From positions 645,153-709,152 of the forward strand of contig CM061227.1 in the NCBI GenBank assembly GCA_030844895.1: a stretch of DNA of 64,000 nt, written 5' to 3'. A program made the translations under genes and the position numbers. Each line of letters begins with the position of its first letter. The stretch's first letter is position 1. The DNA is from Ambrosia x helenae. Its lineage: Eukaryota; Streptophyta; Magnoliopsida; Asterales; Asteraceae. Of the stretch, positions 31,111-41,419 are shown in pieces. The notes under the pieces were generated by a model that saw only the letters and a list, made by a program, of their open reading frames with translations, had not been told where the DNA came from and did not search any database.

Positions 31111-33191
31111 ATATTCGTGGGATTGGGCTTACAGGTAAAGATGGGTGGGTCAGGAAGATGAAAAACGATTATGGGGTTTCGCTTATGGCTTTACAAGAAA
31201 CTAGAACGTGTAATGTGGGGATAAACGATATGAAAAGGTTTTGGGGAAACAGTGACATGTAGATGATGTCGGTTGATTCTCGGGGTCGTTCGGGTGGCTT
31301 GGCTACGGTTTGGGATCCTAAGGTTTTCTCTGTGTGTAAAAATGAAGTTTATCAACATTATGTATTGGTTACGGGCTTTATAAAAGAAGTGGAAAAAGGG
31401 TGAATATTTTAAATGTATACGCTCCTCAGAAAGTTCGTGAAAAGAAGGCGCTTTGGGGTCTTTTGCTTAATATTATGATAAATACGGAAGGTATGTGGGT
31501 TCTGTTGGGGGATTTCAACGCAGTGAGATATCAAGATGAAAGGAGGAATTCAGTATTTAATCAAGTTGTGGCTAAAGACTTCAACGATTTCATTGAGGAA
31601 GCTGGTTTAAAGGAATTTTGTATGAGAGGTTTTCGATTTACTTTTGTAGCTGGTACAGGTCCAGCTTTGAAAATGAGCAAAATTGATCGGTATTTAGTGT
31701 GCACTGAATTTTTTCATAAGTGGCCAGAGGCTTGTCTACGGGCTCTGCCAAGATATCTTTCAGATCACTCCCCTTTGATGTTATCACTCAACAATAAAAA
31801 TTATGGCCCCCGTCCGTTTCGTTGGTTCAACTCTTGGGTCGATAGGGAGGGTTGCTCCGAATTGGTTAGTGATACTCTTAACAACCTGAAGCTTACAGGC
31901 CATCCAGATGTTATTTTATCTACTAAACTCAAGAAAATACAGTCGGTTCTTATTTGTTGGAAGGTGAGGTTGGATTCAAAAGAGAAAGAAGAAATGACAA
32001 GTCTTAAAGAAGACCTAGCGGCTCTTGAGAAGAGGGGTGAAAATAGGGACCTTTCTGAAGAAGAACAATGGGTTTGGACTGAATGTCATACCCGTATTCG
32101 TGAATTAGAAGCTGCGTATAATAAAGATTTGAGGCAAAAATCCCGAATTCGTTGGTCGTCTCTTGGTGATGAGAACACAGCTTTTTTTCATGGGGTTATA
32201 AATGGTAGGAAGGCTATTAATTCTATTCGGGTCTTATGGTGGATGGAAATTGGGTGTCTAAACCAAACTGGGTGAAAAGGGAAGTTTTAAAATTTTTCAA
32301 GTCTCATTTTTCAGAAAAAAATTATACACAGACCTGTTCTAAGACCCGGGAATTTTAAAAAATTAAAGACAGACATGGGTGAAAACCTTATCGCTCCTTT
32401 TTCTATAGAGGAGATCAAAGAAGCTGTTTTTGATTGTGGGATAGATAAAGCGCCAGGACCGGACGGGTTCAATTTTCATTTTGTGCGCCATTTTTGGGAT
32501 GATTTAGAAGGTGATTTTTTCCAAATATTATTTTCTTTTCATAATTCGGGTGAGATTAGTAGAGGTTGTGGTTCATCTTTCAACTTTAATTCCTAAAATC
32601 AAAAACCCCACGGATTTAAAGGACTATAGACCCATCACTGATCTGGTAGGTTTAATAAGTAAAGTGATATCAAAGGTGCTAGCTAATCGCCTTAAACACG
32701 TTATTGGGTTGGTTATTTCGGAAGATCAAACTGGTTTTTTTTAAAGGAAGGAATATCTTGAACGGGCCTTTAATGGTTAATGAAGTTTTATCTTGACTTA
32801 AAAAGAAAGGTGAAAATGCTTTTTTGATGAAGATCGATTTTGAAAAAAACATATGATAATGTTAATTGGCGGTTTTTGATCTCGATCCTTCAACAAATGG
32901 GTTTTTTCTGGTAAATGGTGTATGTGGATTGAAGGAATTCTAAAGTCAGCAAGATCCTTTGTGATTGTTAACGGGTCGCCGACTTTTTAGTTTCAGTCTG
33001 AGAAGGGGTTGAGGCAAGGAGACCCGTTATCTCCATTTTTATTTCTTGTTGTTATGGAAGCTTTATCTTCCCTTTTCTATAAAGGCGCTGATGAAAAGGA
33101 GTTCGCAGGTTTAAAATTGGGTAATGAAGGGCCACTAATTTCACATTTGTTCTATGCGGATGACGCCCTCATTATGGGGGAATGGGATTGA
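31111..33191 (+). pseudogene. Degenerate LINE ORF2 (endonuclease plus reverse transcriptase)
   Basis: An L1-type non-LTR retrotransposon fragment. Endonuclease motifs: NIRGIGLTGKDG, ALQETRT, LLGDFNAVR, SDHSPLML. Then SRIRWSSLGDENTAFFHGVI. Reverse transcriptase blocks: DKAPGPDGFNF, LIPKIKNPTDLKDYRPI, ISKVLANRLK, GLRQGDPLSPFLFL and the catalytic FYADDALIMGEW. Several stops and frameshifts break the frame, for example a TAG near 31259. The 5' part is missing and homology ends abruptly after YADD at 33191. No target duplication found. Confidence 0.85.
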
Positions 33192-35640
33192 TGGGCCGGT
33201 CGTTACGGCTCATACAAAACCTAATTAACCTAGGTAGATAGGATAAGTAGGGTATCAATCCAAGGAGCGTGTGGTTAGTGGATATTGTTTAGTTGATTAA
33301 ACGTGTTACTTATGAAGATTGCTAGAGAACTTGCAAAGTTTGTACTTGATTCATTTAAGAATTTGATTGAAAGGGTTTTGTTATTATATTAAAAACTTGA
33401 ATTGAAATGAATGAAAAATAATGTAGTTTGTAAACAATTTAATTAAAAGGATCACACATAGGTTTCAACAACTGAAGTCTAAGGTTTCACAAATGGGTTA
33501 AACAAATGTAGTGCAATTGGTGTTAACGGGGTGATTGTTCAATAGGCTTAGGTATCAAGTTTCATCAACATCAGAGATGGACTAAACTACACTTCATTAC
33601 CTAGAACATACAACCCTATGTTTGTATTAGCGCAAGAAAACATGTTCATGACACTAGAAATTGGCACAAGATCAATTAACTAAAATGAATTCAAGATAAG
33701 ATAAATCGCAATTTAATGCAATGATTCAAACACACAATCACACAATTAAAAGTTTAAAGTAATACCCAAATGTTTAAACCCTAAAACCTCAATTGTTTAT
33801 TTCCTAGGCATGATACAAAGAGATTAGCCACTCATGTCCATGGAGCTTGCTTCTTCAAAAGTTGGGTCTTGAATCTTCATAGTCTTGAATAATAGGATGA
33901 TTTGGTGTTCTTGAATTGAAGGAATGATTAGGTTTTGATAATATGAATTGGTAATGATAAAGATACCCAATTATGAGCCTTCAAGATGTTTAAAAGCCAA
34001 AAAAAAGAAACTCCCGTTTTGATACGCATTAAAAACATTAAAACCAAGTTTGACTGCAGGTGCTGTAGGTTACGGGACATTTGGCGTCGCCTACGCGAGT
34101 TCCGTTGTCTACGCCAAAAGTGGCGTAGGCGACGCCAGGTCTTCTTTGGCTACGAGATTTTGCTCTGTCCTATGGCATTTTGGTCCCCTTCTCCTACGCG
34201 AGTGTCGTAGGCTATGCCAAAAGTGCTGTAAGCGACACCAGCTTGTCCCGGACACCTGTATCAGCTTTTCTTGTTCGGTTTATCACCCTTGTGCTTTCGA
34301 GATGTTCCAAAAGCTCCAAATTTGCACTCTTTTTGTGTTAATACCTGAAAATCATAAGACACATCAAAGTAGTGCTATTCCATAATCATTTATGCATTAA
34401 TCAATCAATTTAGCTTTGTTAATTCTCGAGTTTTTACCAACCCATCACATCCCCACACTTGAGCTTTGCTTGTCCTCAAGCAAATTTGTTTATTGCAAAC
34501 CAACTAAGTAAATCAAAAGATCCCACCTTTCTTGTCGATTCTCAAATGCGGTCCCTAGGCATACCCTAACTCACAAGACTTACGCCTCTTAGTATATTTA
34601 CATTCCAATGGTTTCCATGTTGCTCAATTTTGTAAAAAAAAAAGATGCCAAACCAAATCCGACAAATATCAAAGTTCACATTCTTGCACACCCTCACAAT
34701 GGTTCTCTGTGCTCGGTTTAATCAAGACTAGTCATGATGCACTAGTATTTTATATTAATCACTCAAAACTGATTATAATGCATATTAGTATAGGCTTGCA
34801 ACTAAATCGCCTTTTACCAAATTACACAAAAGTGAAAACAAGTCAAAAGGTCTTTAAGGAGTTGTAATGGGGCTAGGTGAAGGGTATGGAATGGGATATT
34901 TGAAGTGACTATGGTGATGAAAATTCGACTTTTATTATAACGACTAAATAACTACTCAACTATAAGGCAATGCTGCGCCTTTTTATTCAATCACTAACTC
35001 AAGCATATTTTTGTGCTTTTCTAAGAGAATTTTCATTTGTTTGAAGCGTATTTGTTCTCATGCTTTTCAGATTTTTTTTAATTCACATTGCAAACTATTT
35101 ACAATACAAAGCAAAATCCTAAAATCGAATTTTCATCACTTGGGTTTAAAATTGAAAAGGCTAAATGGGTTGACATGGGTAATCAATTGAAAGGTTAAAG
35201 GCTCAAAGTTTTTTAACTAGGGGAGATTGTTTTTGGGTCAAGGATATCAAATTGGTGTAAAAATAAAAAGGCCAAACCTAATGCCTTAATCATTCTTGTG
35301 TCACAATTGGTCTAAGGTGGCAAGCGTATTGAAAGTTGCAAGTTCTACCTCATGCAATTATAATGGCACACTCAATTCAAAAGAACACAATATAGACGAT
35401 TTACAAACATGTGTGGACTATCACCAGATGTTACAAAAAACCACTATGAATGAAACCAATTATTGAATTTCCATAAAGGTAAACAACTGCGATATTGCTA
35501 CAAAGGTGAACTAATGCCAAACTAAACTTGCAGAAAACTTGCAACTAATCTTGCTAATACATACAAATCAACTTTCATTGTAACATGGAGATAATCTTGC
35601 CTACCACTGTTGAATAAACAGAGACATATTTGTTTTTTAT
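33192..35640. other. Long non-coding region, probably old repeat sequence
   Basis: No exon recognised. It starts where the LINE is cut. The stretch ACATCCCCACACTTGAGCTT followed by TGCTTGTCCTCAAGCAA near 34448 has the feel of a dispersed plant repeat, but I cannot name it. Confidence 0.4.
34083..34134. repeat. GC-rich hairpin with GTAGGCGACGCC arms
   Basis: A perfect 12-nt inverted pair GGCGTCGCCTAC / GTAGGCGACGCC with a 28-nt loop, in otherwise AT-rich DNA. Related GTCGTAGGC and GTAAGCGACACC words follow at about 34200-34240. Confidence 0.6.
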
Positions 35641-35679
35641 ACCCCCACCAGTATTCAAGAAATAGTCTTGCAAAAAACC

Positions 35680-36330
35680 GTCACTCTTGAACCGTTGCTA
35701 ATGATACAAATAATATTTTTCTTTGACTGTAAGAATCTTCCAAAGATCAGCTTTCAAAGATCAACATACTCAAGGTGCTTCCTCATATACTCTGCTTGCT
35801 AATGGAACATACAAAAACTTTCATGGTTATGCTTCAACTATAAACCTTGAAAACAAACTCAAGAAATAACAAATTCAACAAACATACCTGTTGACAAGTA
35901 CAATAGCGGGAACAAAAAACACAGCAGTAAACGGAGACGTTTTTCTCAAAAGATAAGCATAGTGACGTAAAAGCATAATCGCAATCAATGTCTTGCTGAC
36001 CCCATCTAGAAAAACACTATAGTGTTCTCCATGATTGCTTGACCTAACGCCTCTATCTGGTAACGGTAAAATATTCACAAAAATACTACATCAAGCATGA
36101 CTCAAATTAATCAAACACACAAGTTACATAGACAAAAACTTCGACGCATTAAACAAACGCATAAATGTCTTAAAAAAACAAAGACATACCTATCTTGAGT
36201 TTGATGCTGCCATTGTTGAACCATTGGTAATGGTACAACTAATATTTTTCTTTGATTGTAAGAAAATTCCTAAAATCAACACCTTTTTCAACCTAAATAC
36301 TCTGGTTGCTAATGGAACAGACTAAAGATT
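35680..36330 (-). repeat. Direct repeats flanking the DCL2-like fragment
   Basis: Segments at about 35680-35805 and 36210-36325 are diverged copies of each other; on the minus strand both run from CCATTAGCAA(C/G)CAGAGTAT to CAAAGAAAAATATTA and on to a GGTTCAA block. They bracket the Dicer-like 2 fragment, so the 5' region of that sequence was locally duplicated. Confidence 0.55.
35888..36065 (-). pseudogene. Dicer-like 2 helicase-domain fragment (pseudogene)
   Basis: The minus strand reads RYQIEALGQAIMENTIVF, then an in-frame TAG, then after a one-base deletion continues in another frame as KTLIAIMLLRHYAYLLRK and TSPFTAVFFVPAIVLVNR up to a GT donor (CAACAG^GTATGT). This matches the start of the DExD/H helicase domain of plant DCL2, which processes long dsRNA in antiviral and transgene silencing. 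The two lesions fall in the Walker A motif (ETGSGKT in the family), so the fragment cannot work. No further DCL2 exons were found downstream. Confidence 0.65.
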
Positions 36331-36481
36331 GACGGTTATTGGATTGCATAGAGACAAATTTTATTATTATTGTTATGATCAATTAGAATTTGGTTACCTA
36401 ATACTTGAATACTTCGATCTGAACGTGAGTGTGAGAGAAGCATTTGTTATGATTTAAGAATTTAAGAGAAAGCAGTAAATT

Positions 36482-36485
<4 letters not shown>

Positions 36486-36522
<37 letters not shown>

Positions 36523-36534
36523 CCTTTATATAGT
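36486..36534 (-). promoter_or_regulatory. TATA box and (CT)n leader upstream of the DCL2-like fragment
   Basis: On the minus strand a TATATAAAG box (36525-36534) is followed by a (CT)n tract of about 16 units (36486-36517). This looks like a core promoter with a pyrimidine-rich 5' leader about 460 bp upstream of the helicase fragment, suggesting that the 5' end of a gene was duplicated here rather than a processed copy. Confidence 0.45.
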
Positions 36535-36733
36535 TGTGTAATGGGGTTTTGAGTTTGAAATTTGAATTTGGAGCTCAAATTTGAAGCAACAGTTGTAAGA
36601 ACCTCTGTTAAAGCAAGTGGCAATATTTAATTAATTTATGAAGCACTGTTCAACCAAGTGACATTATTTAATTATAACTTTAAGCTAACTAGTGACATCA
36701 CATTTATCATCAGCAAGGCATTGTTGGCATATC

Positions 36734-38682
36734 TCTATGGCTGCTACATCAGCTTTTCTAAGCATTTCTTATGTCACTCACGACTCTCATATTATAGTAA
36801 GTATAGATTAATAGATATATAAAGTAAAAGGGGTGGGACACATGGCACAAAATGATGCCATCCCTCCCCTTAGTTTCCCTCCAAATTATTACATTATTTT
36901 TTTCTATTTCATGTGCATGCATATGCATTTTTCCTCACGAATTTTGAACTTTAATAACTTTTTATACGACATTTTTTTTGAAAAAAAAAAATACACCAAA
37001 TTAACAAGTGTTTTATTATTTTACAACGAGGGCCATAGTTCTATACAAAAAAAGAAAAAAAAACCCGACTTTTTTACGTGGTGATTAATGAAATATATAC
37101 TTAAATTATATATGAGTAAAGAAAAAAGTCTTAAGACATGAAAAGTTACTATCTTACAATCTTTTTAATCGAAAGCAGTTAGATCATGTTTATTTATATT
37201 TAATATAGATCTTCACTACTTATCTATTAATTGTTTATTTAGTGAAAATTGACCAGGTTTGTCAACCATTAACATAAGCTCACTTTATACATTAGAATCA
37301 CCTACCATCATCATCATGACATATCATTTGATACTAATTTGTCTTTTTTTTTTGGGATCACATCGCAACTTTAGAATGTATTGAAAAAGTGACAGTTGTA
37401 CATAGACGTGTGTTGATCGTTTATAAAAAATAATAAAATAAAAATTAAAAAAACCGCATATTCCTTTAATAATATACGCATTTTGTCACTTCATATTAGA
37501 TTATTCTATTTCAAGACTCTCCCGAGGATAAACTAGTACCCAAATATAGGTTTCGATAATTATAAAATTTTGAATGCATATGTATATCAATTATGAGAAA
37601 GTTTGTTGTATAAAGGGTGTTAGCGTAAAAAGTGTAAGAATGATTTTGGGCTTTTGATAAAAAAAATAAATCAATGGATGAGATTAAAATAGGAAATGTA
37701 TACGTTGAGTTTTCAAAAGAGAAAGGGAATGGCAAATTAGGTATAACCTACAATTGTTGAGTTCCACCACTATTTTTTAAACGTCCATAACTTTTTCATA
37801 CGACATTATTTAAAAAAAAACACACTATAAAAACAAGCATTTTATCCTCTTTCATTTACATACCATATTGCTATACTTTAAAAAAATACAAAATTTTGCT
37901 CGGTTGATATTACTTGCTTCTAAATGTAAAAACTTGATATTACTTACTTGCGTTTAAATATTCATAAGCTATTGTGTTTGAATGTAACAATAGCTTTTTG
38001 TTTTTTAGTTTGTTTCTTTGTGAGGCGGGAAGCCACGAGGTTGGAAATCAATTTAAATCAATTTGAGAATATTAATAATTTTGTTTTTTTTATGTTTGTC
38101 TATTTTTGTGAGGTGAATAATAACTGGATGTTGACATTATTTCATGGTTTTGCTAATATCTTCTTTCACCTCATGTGATGGTGGGATATTGCTGTTGTTA
38201 GATTCCCACAAACTAGTTACTTGAAATTATTAATTTATAAAGAAAGAGAATCCTTATTACCTACTTTATATGAACAATCTGTAAACCTGCTTATATGTAT
38301 GTAAAACTTGATATTACCTGCTTGTGTCAAATGTAAAACCTTGGTATTACTTACTTGCGTTTAAATATTCATAAGCAGTAACAACTTGCGTCTGAATGTA
38401 ACAAACTTGATATTAATTACTTGCGTTTAAAGATTAATAAACAACAATATACTTGCGTCTAAATATTATACAGTTTTAAACAATTGTATTAAACACGCAA
38501 GTTATAAACATATTAACACGCAATTTATATAATATGTTCATTTTAATCTTTGAGTTGTTAAACGATGATATCTACTTATTTATTTTCATTTATTATTTGC
38601 TTAAATCAAATGAAATAACACTTTCTGTATTTCACCTGCTTATTTAGATAATAAACTTCATTTGTTTACGTAATAAACATTG
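36734..38682. repeat. 1.9-kb direct repeat, locus A (order X-Y)
   Basis: X (36734-36796, 63 bp) is followed directly by Y (to 38682). Y is present again at 47053-48959 with only a few single-base length differences in homopolymers. AT-rich, with no supportable ORF. At locus B the order is Y then X. Y includes a CATACGACATTATTT block (about 37798) whose reverse complement recurs at 39010-39030, so Y may be part of a larger inverted-repeat element ending near 39170. Confidence 0.8.
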
Positions 38683-39243
38683 AGAACTATTAGTATTCAG
38701 ATGTGTTTACGTTCTGCAACAAGGTTGTTTGACCTGATGAGATTTATTGTTTTTGCATCTTCATTGATTCACAAGAAACTACCCATCTGAACTTCTTTTT
38801 ATTACTTTCATTTCCTTTTGACAAATTACAATGACAATAGTTCTCAGTTAATGTATAGAACAAGCTAGTCATGAACAATGGAAAAAGTGAAGAACAGAGC
38901 ACGATCAAGCTATCAACCCAGCGATTTTTTTTTAAAAAAAAGTATAGCAATAGGGTATGTAAATAAAAGAGGATAAAAAACTTGTTTTTATGGTGTAATT
39001 TTTTTAAAAAAAATAATGTCGTATGAAAAAGTTATTGGCGTTTTGAAAATGAGGGAGAAAATTGAAAAAAGTCAACAATTAAGTTGATGGACAATAATAC
39101 TCTTTTTAGCTAGGGACATGTGTCAACCACTTATTTTTTCTTACGTTTCTCACCATAATCTACTTTTCACGCTAGCCTTACCCATCAATTATTAATTAAA
39201 AATTACAATAATATTAATAATAATAAAGAAATGGTTGGTGAAA
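38683..39243. other. Non-coding region after repeat Y
   Basis: No gene. 38940-39075 is the reverse complement of 37751-37880 (shared ATACGACATTATTT, TATTGCTATAC and related words), an inverted pair about 1.1 kb apart. Confidence 0.6.
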
Positions 39244-39256
39244 AACTAATAAAGGT

Positions 39257-39481
39257 AGCCCAGCTGGGGAGAGGTGGGAGTGTTTACCTTTTCGGAGGGT
39301 TCCCGCCCTGGCTTGATCTTGAGTTTGAATCCTGCACACCACAAAAAAATTCCCTGTAACGGTTTGAGATAACTTCAAAGTGGACACTGGTGCGTGGGTA
39401 ATGATTCGAACTCGGGTTGAGGGGTTGTCTGTCGATTGGTTTCACCGCTGAAGTATTCCAAAAAAAAAAAAAAAAAAAAAC
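39257..39481 (+). mobile_element. tRNA-derived SINE, copy B
   Basis: Preceded by GGT, it has a canonical RNA polymerase III A box (TAGCCCAGCTGG, its first base from the duplication) and a B-box-like GTTTGAATCC, and ends in a 20-nt A-run. It is flanked by a perfect 13-bp target duplication AACTAATAAAGGT (39244-39256 and 39482-39494). Length 225 bp, as expected for a plant SINE. Related to copy A at 30156-30375. Confidence 0.85.
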
Positions 39482-39554
39482 AACTAATAAAGGTGGGGTA
39501 TCATGAGTTTCATATATTCTTCTCGGGATTGGTGGTAAAAAGACTTCATTCTCC

Positions 39555-39561
39555 TATAAAT
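39555..39561 (+). promoter_or_regulatory. TATA box of an orphan 5' gene end
   Basis: CCTATAAATACTCACC lies 93 nt upstream of the ATG at 39648. A pyrimidine-rich leader and an ACCCTAATTAGGGTTT telo-box-like palindrome sit between them. The layout is that of a normal plant core promoter. Confidence 0.5.
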
Positions 39562-39647
39562 ACTCACCTTTTCTCCTTCTTCAGTCTGCAACTACCTCCC
39601 CTTTTCTCTGCACACATTGTGTGTTTCAAGAACCCTAATTAGGGTTT

Positions 39648-39697
39648 ATGTCAGAAAGACAGAAGATTTCAAGATCTGCAAAACAGCCATACAAATG
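39648..39697 (+). CDS. Orphan candidate first exon, family not recognised
   Basis: ATG then SERQKISRSAKQPYK and a split codon at a consensus donor AAATG^GTACTC. The promoter-leader-ATG-donor arrangement is that of a real gene 5' end. I find no acceptor-linked coding exon in the following region, whose intron-like sequence is invaded by a retroposed fragment (40024) and a LINE (41420). It may be a gene 5' end left by rearrangement, or the rest may be beyond recognition. The peptide does not identify a family. Confidence 0.3.
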
Positions 39698-40023
39698 GTA
39701 CTCTCTCTATCCTTCCACGGCTTTCTTGAACTGCATGTGTTTGATCTTTCAGATCTGTGTTTTTTATATTTAATCTTTGCGGTTCAATAAAGCTATGGGA
39801 AGATAGAGACAGAATCAAAGCAAGAAAAAGCAAAAAAAAGATACATTATTTACTGATTTTTTTTAATTATCTCATTTGATTTATTGTTTCTTAAATTCAG
39901 TTTCATTTTCTTGATTTAAGGTTTAGTTTGAATCTAGATTATGCATCAAGCAACCATAACGTTTTTATTTGACTTGATTTATAAATCACAATTTAATATC
40001 TTTTTCTTGTGAATTATTTTCTT

Positions 40024-40588
40024 TTCTTTTTTTTTTTTTTGTTTAAAAGTTAATTAACACATAACCGTGAAAAATTACATCAAGATAGTGGGCAGACGGG
40101 CAACAAGTTGCGCCGCCAACCCCTTCTGAATGGCAAACCCTAACCTACTAAAAACAAACCCATGCCCTCGTGGCGACGAGACATTGCTATGAATAACACG
40201 TTGAACTCTAGTCAGGAAACGGATGGCTTCCGGTGCCAGGGAGCCAAAGGTATCAAATGCCAGGGGTACGAAAACGTGTTGGTTCTCCTCACAAGCTTTA
40301 GCATGTTTCTCAACTTTCTTCACCTCTGCTTTCCGCACCGCTTGCCCTACTACAAAACCATTATCCCTCAAACCAACCAGGGGAGATACACCTGTTAGGT
40401 CGACACAAGCGTGTTTCCCCCCGGCCCACCCAAAGACAAGCAGGTCTGCTGGACGTAGGGTAGATCTCCCTTCTGCGGGGTCCGAGAGGAAATTCACAGG
40501 CGCCTCCTTTTTTGCTGAGATCCCAGCCCTTCTTAAAATATCCCAAAGAACGTCACGTACCCAGTCATGCCTATACTTGAAACCAGGC
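40024..40588 (-). mobile_element. 5'-truncated, poly(A)-tailed retroposed fragment
   Basis: A 565-bp insertion on the minus strand with a 12-bp target duplication AATTATTTTCTT (40012-40023 and 40589-40600) and an A-rich tail next to the low-coordinate duplication. This is the target-primed reverse transcription signature of a non-LTR element. It carries the C-terminal nuclease-like coding region described next. Confidence 0.8.
40075..40588 (-). pseudogene. C-terminal nuclease-like domain of a non-LTR-type element (frame open)
   Basis: About 170 codons open without a stop, starting inside PGFKYRHDWVRDVLWDILRR and ending QLVARLPTILM. Key pattern: KKEAPVNFLSD, then RPADLLVFGW, then ACVDLTGVSP, that is P-x-D-x14-D, followed by a Lys-rich KAEVKKVEKHAKACEE segment. 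The same protein type is at 24131-24711. It resembles the restriction-like endonuclease (PD-(D/E)XK) following a Cys/His finger in R2-type elements; this is inference. 5'-truncated, so no start codon is expected. Confidence 0.6.
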
Positions 40589-40600
40589 AATTATTTTCTT

Positions 40601-41404
40601 GATTATAAATTTCAAATCTTTTATTTTTTGAAACTGTAGGTAAAATAATGATGACATTATTGATAGGTTTCTTTCGTGTTTCTAATTTCTACCCTTCTCT
40701 ATTTATATATAAATATAATGTGTGTCTGTGTGTATAATTTTCTATTTTTCTTGGATATATAACATATATTGTCTACACTTACTCTGGGGATCGATTTGTT
40801 TCTTCCACATTAGTTGTTGGTTCTTGGATGTATATACCCAATTATTACGATGTTATTAATTTATTGTTTTTGTTGTCTAAATTTGATGTGTATATCTGTC
40901 ATGGTGGAAATTAATAATTGAGAACTAAATGTTATTTATTTAGAATACAAAAAAAAAAAAAATGTTATTTAATATTGAAATTATTTTGCCTCTTAATTAG
41001 TTAATTATATTCCTTTGAAAAGAAAAAACCACATATTTAAATTTCAATGAATATTGTAGGGTACCAATCTATATTGTATGTTCATGGACCACATGAATAT
41101 AATGCAAGTCTGCCTTTCTCATATGGAACGCCTCCCGCTCACCACAATTTTAAAGACATTCATGTGAATTAGGTAAAACATGTCGAAGAACATTTTAGTG
41201 TACTAATTCACAATTTTCTTACAATATTAATATGTTTTTTTTGAAAGGTTAATTTCTTTAATCCCAAATATGTAACCAAAGCAATTATGTGTTCGAATGT
41301 CTGAATTCTAAAATAATTTGGTCAACCTATAATTGAGAATTAAATGGTATTTAATAATGTAATAATGATGAAGTTATTTAGCTTTCTTTAAATATTGATT
41401 TTAA
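40601..41404. other. AT-rich non-coding sequence
   Basis: No exon, repeat end or RNA gene recognised. Confidence 0.5.
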
Positions 41405-41419
41405 TTTTTAATTTTAGAT

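Noticed and set aside
36833..38178. Short open frames repeated at both copies of the 1.9-kb repeat (for example 36833-37084, 37948-38178)
   Set aside because: Their preservation reflects recent duplication; composition is AT-rich and no motif or splice context supports coding.
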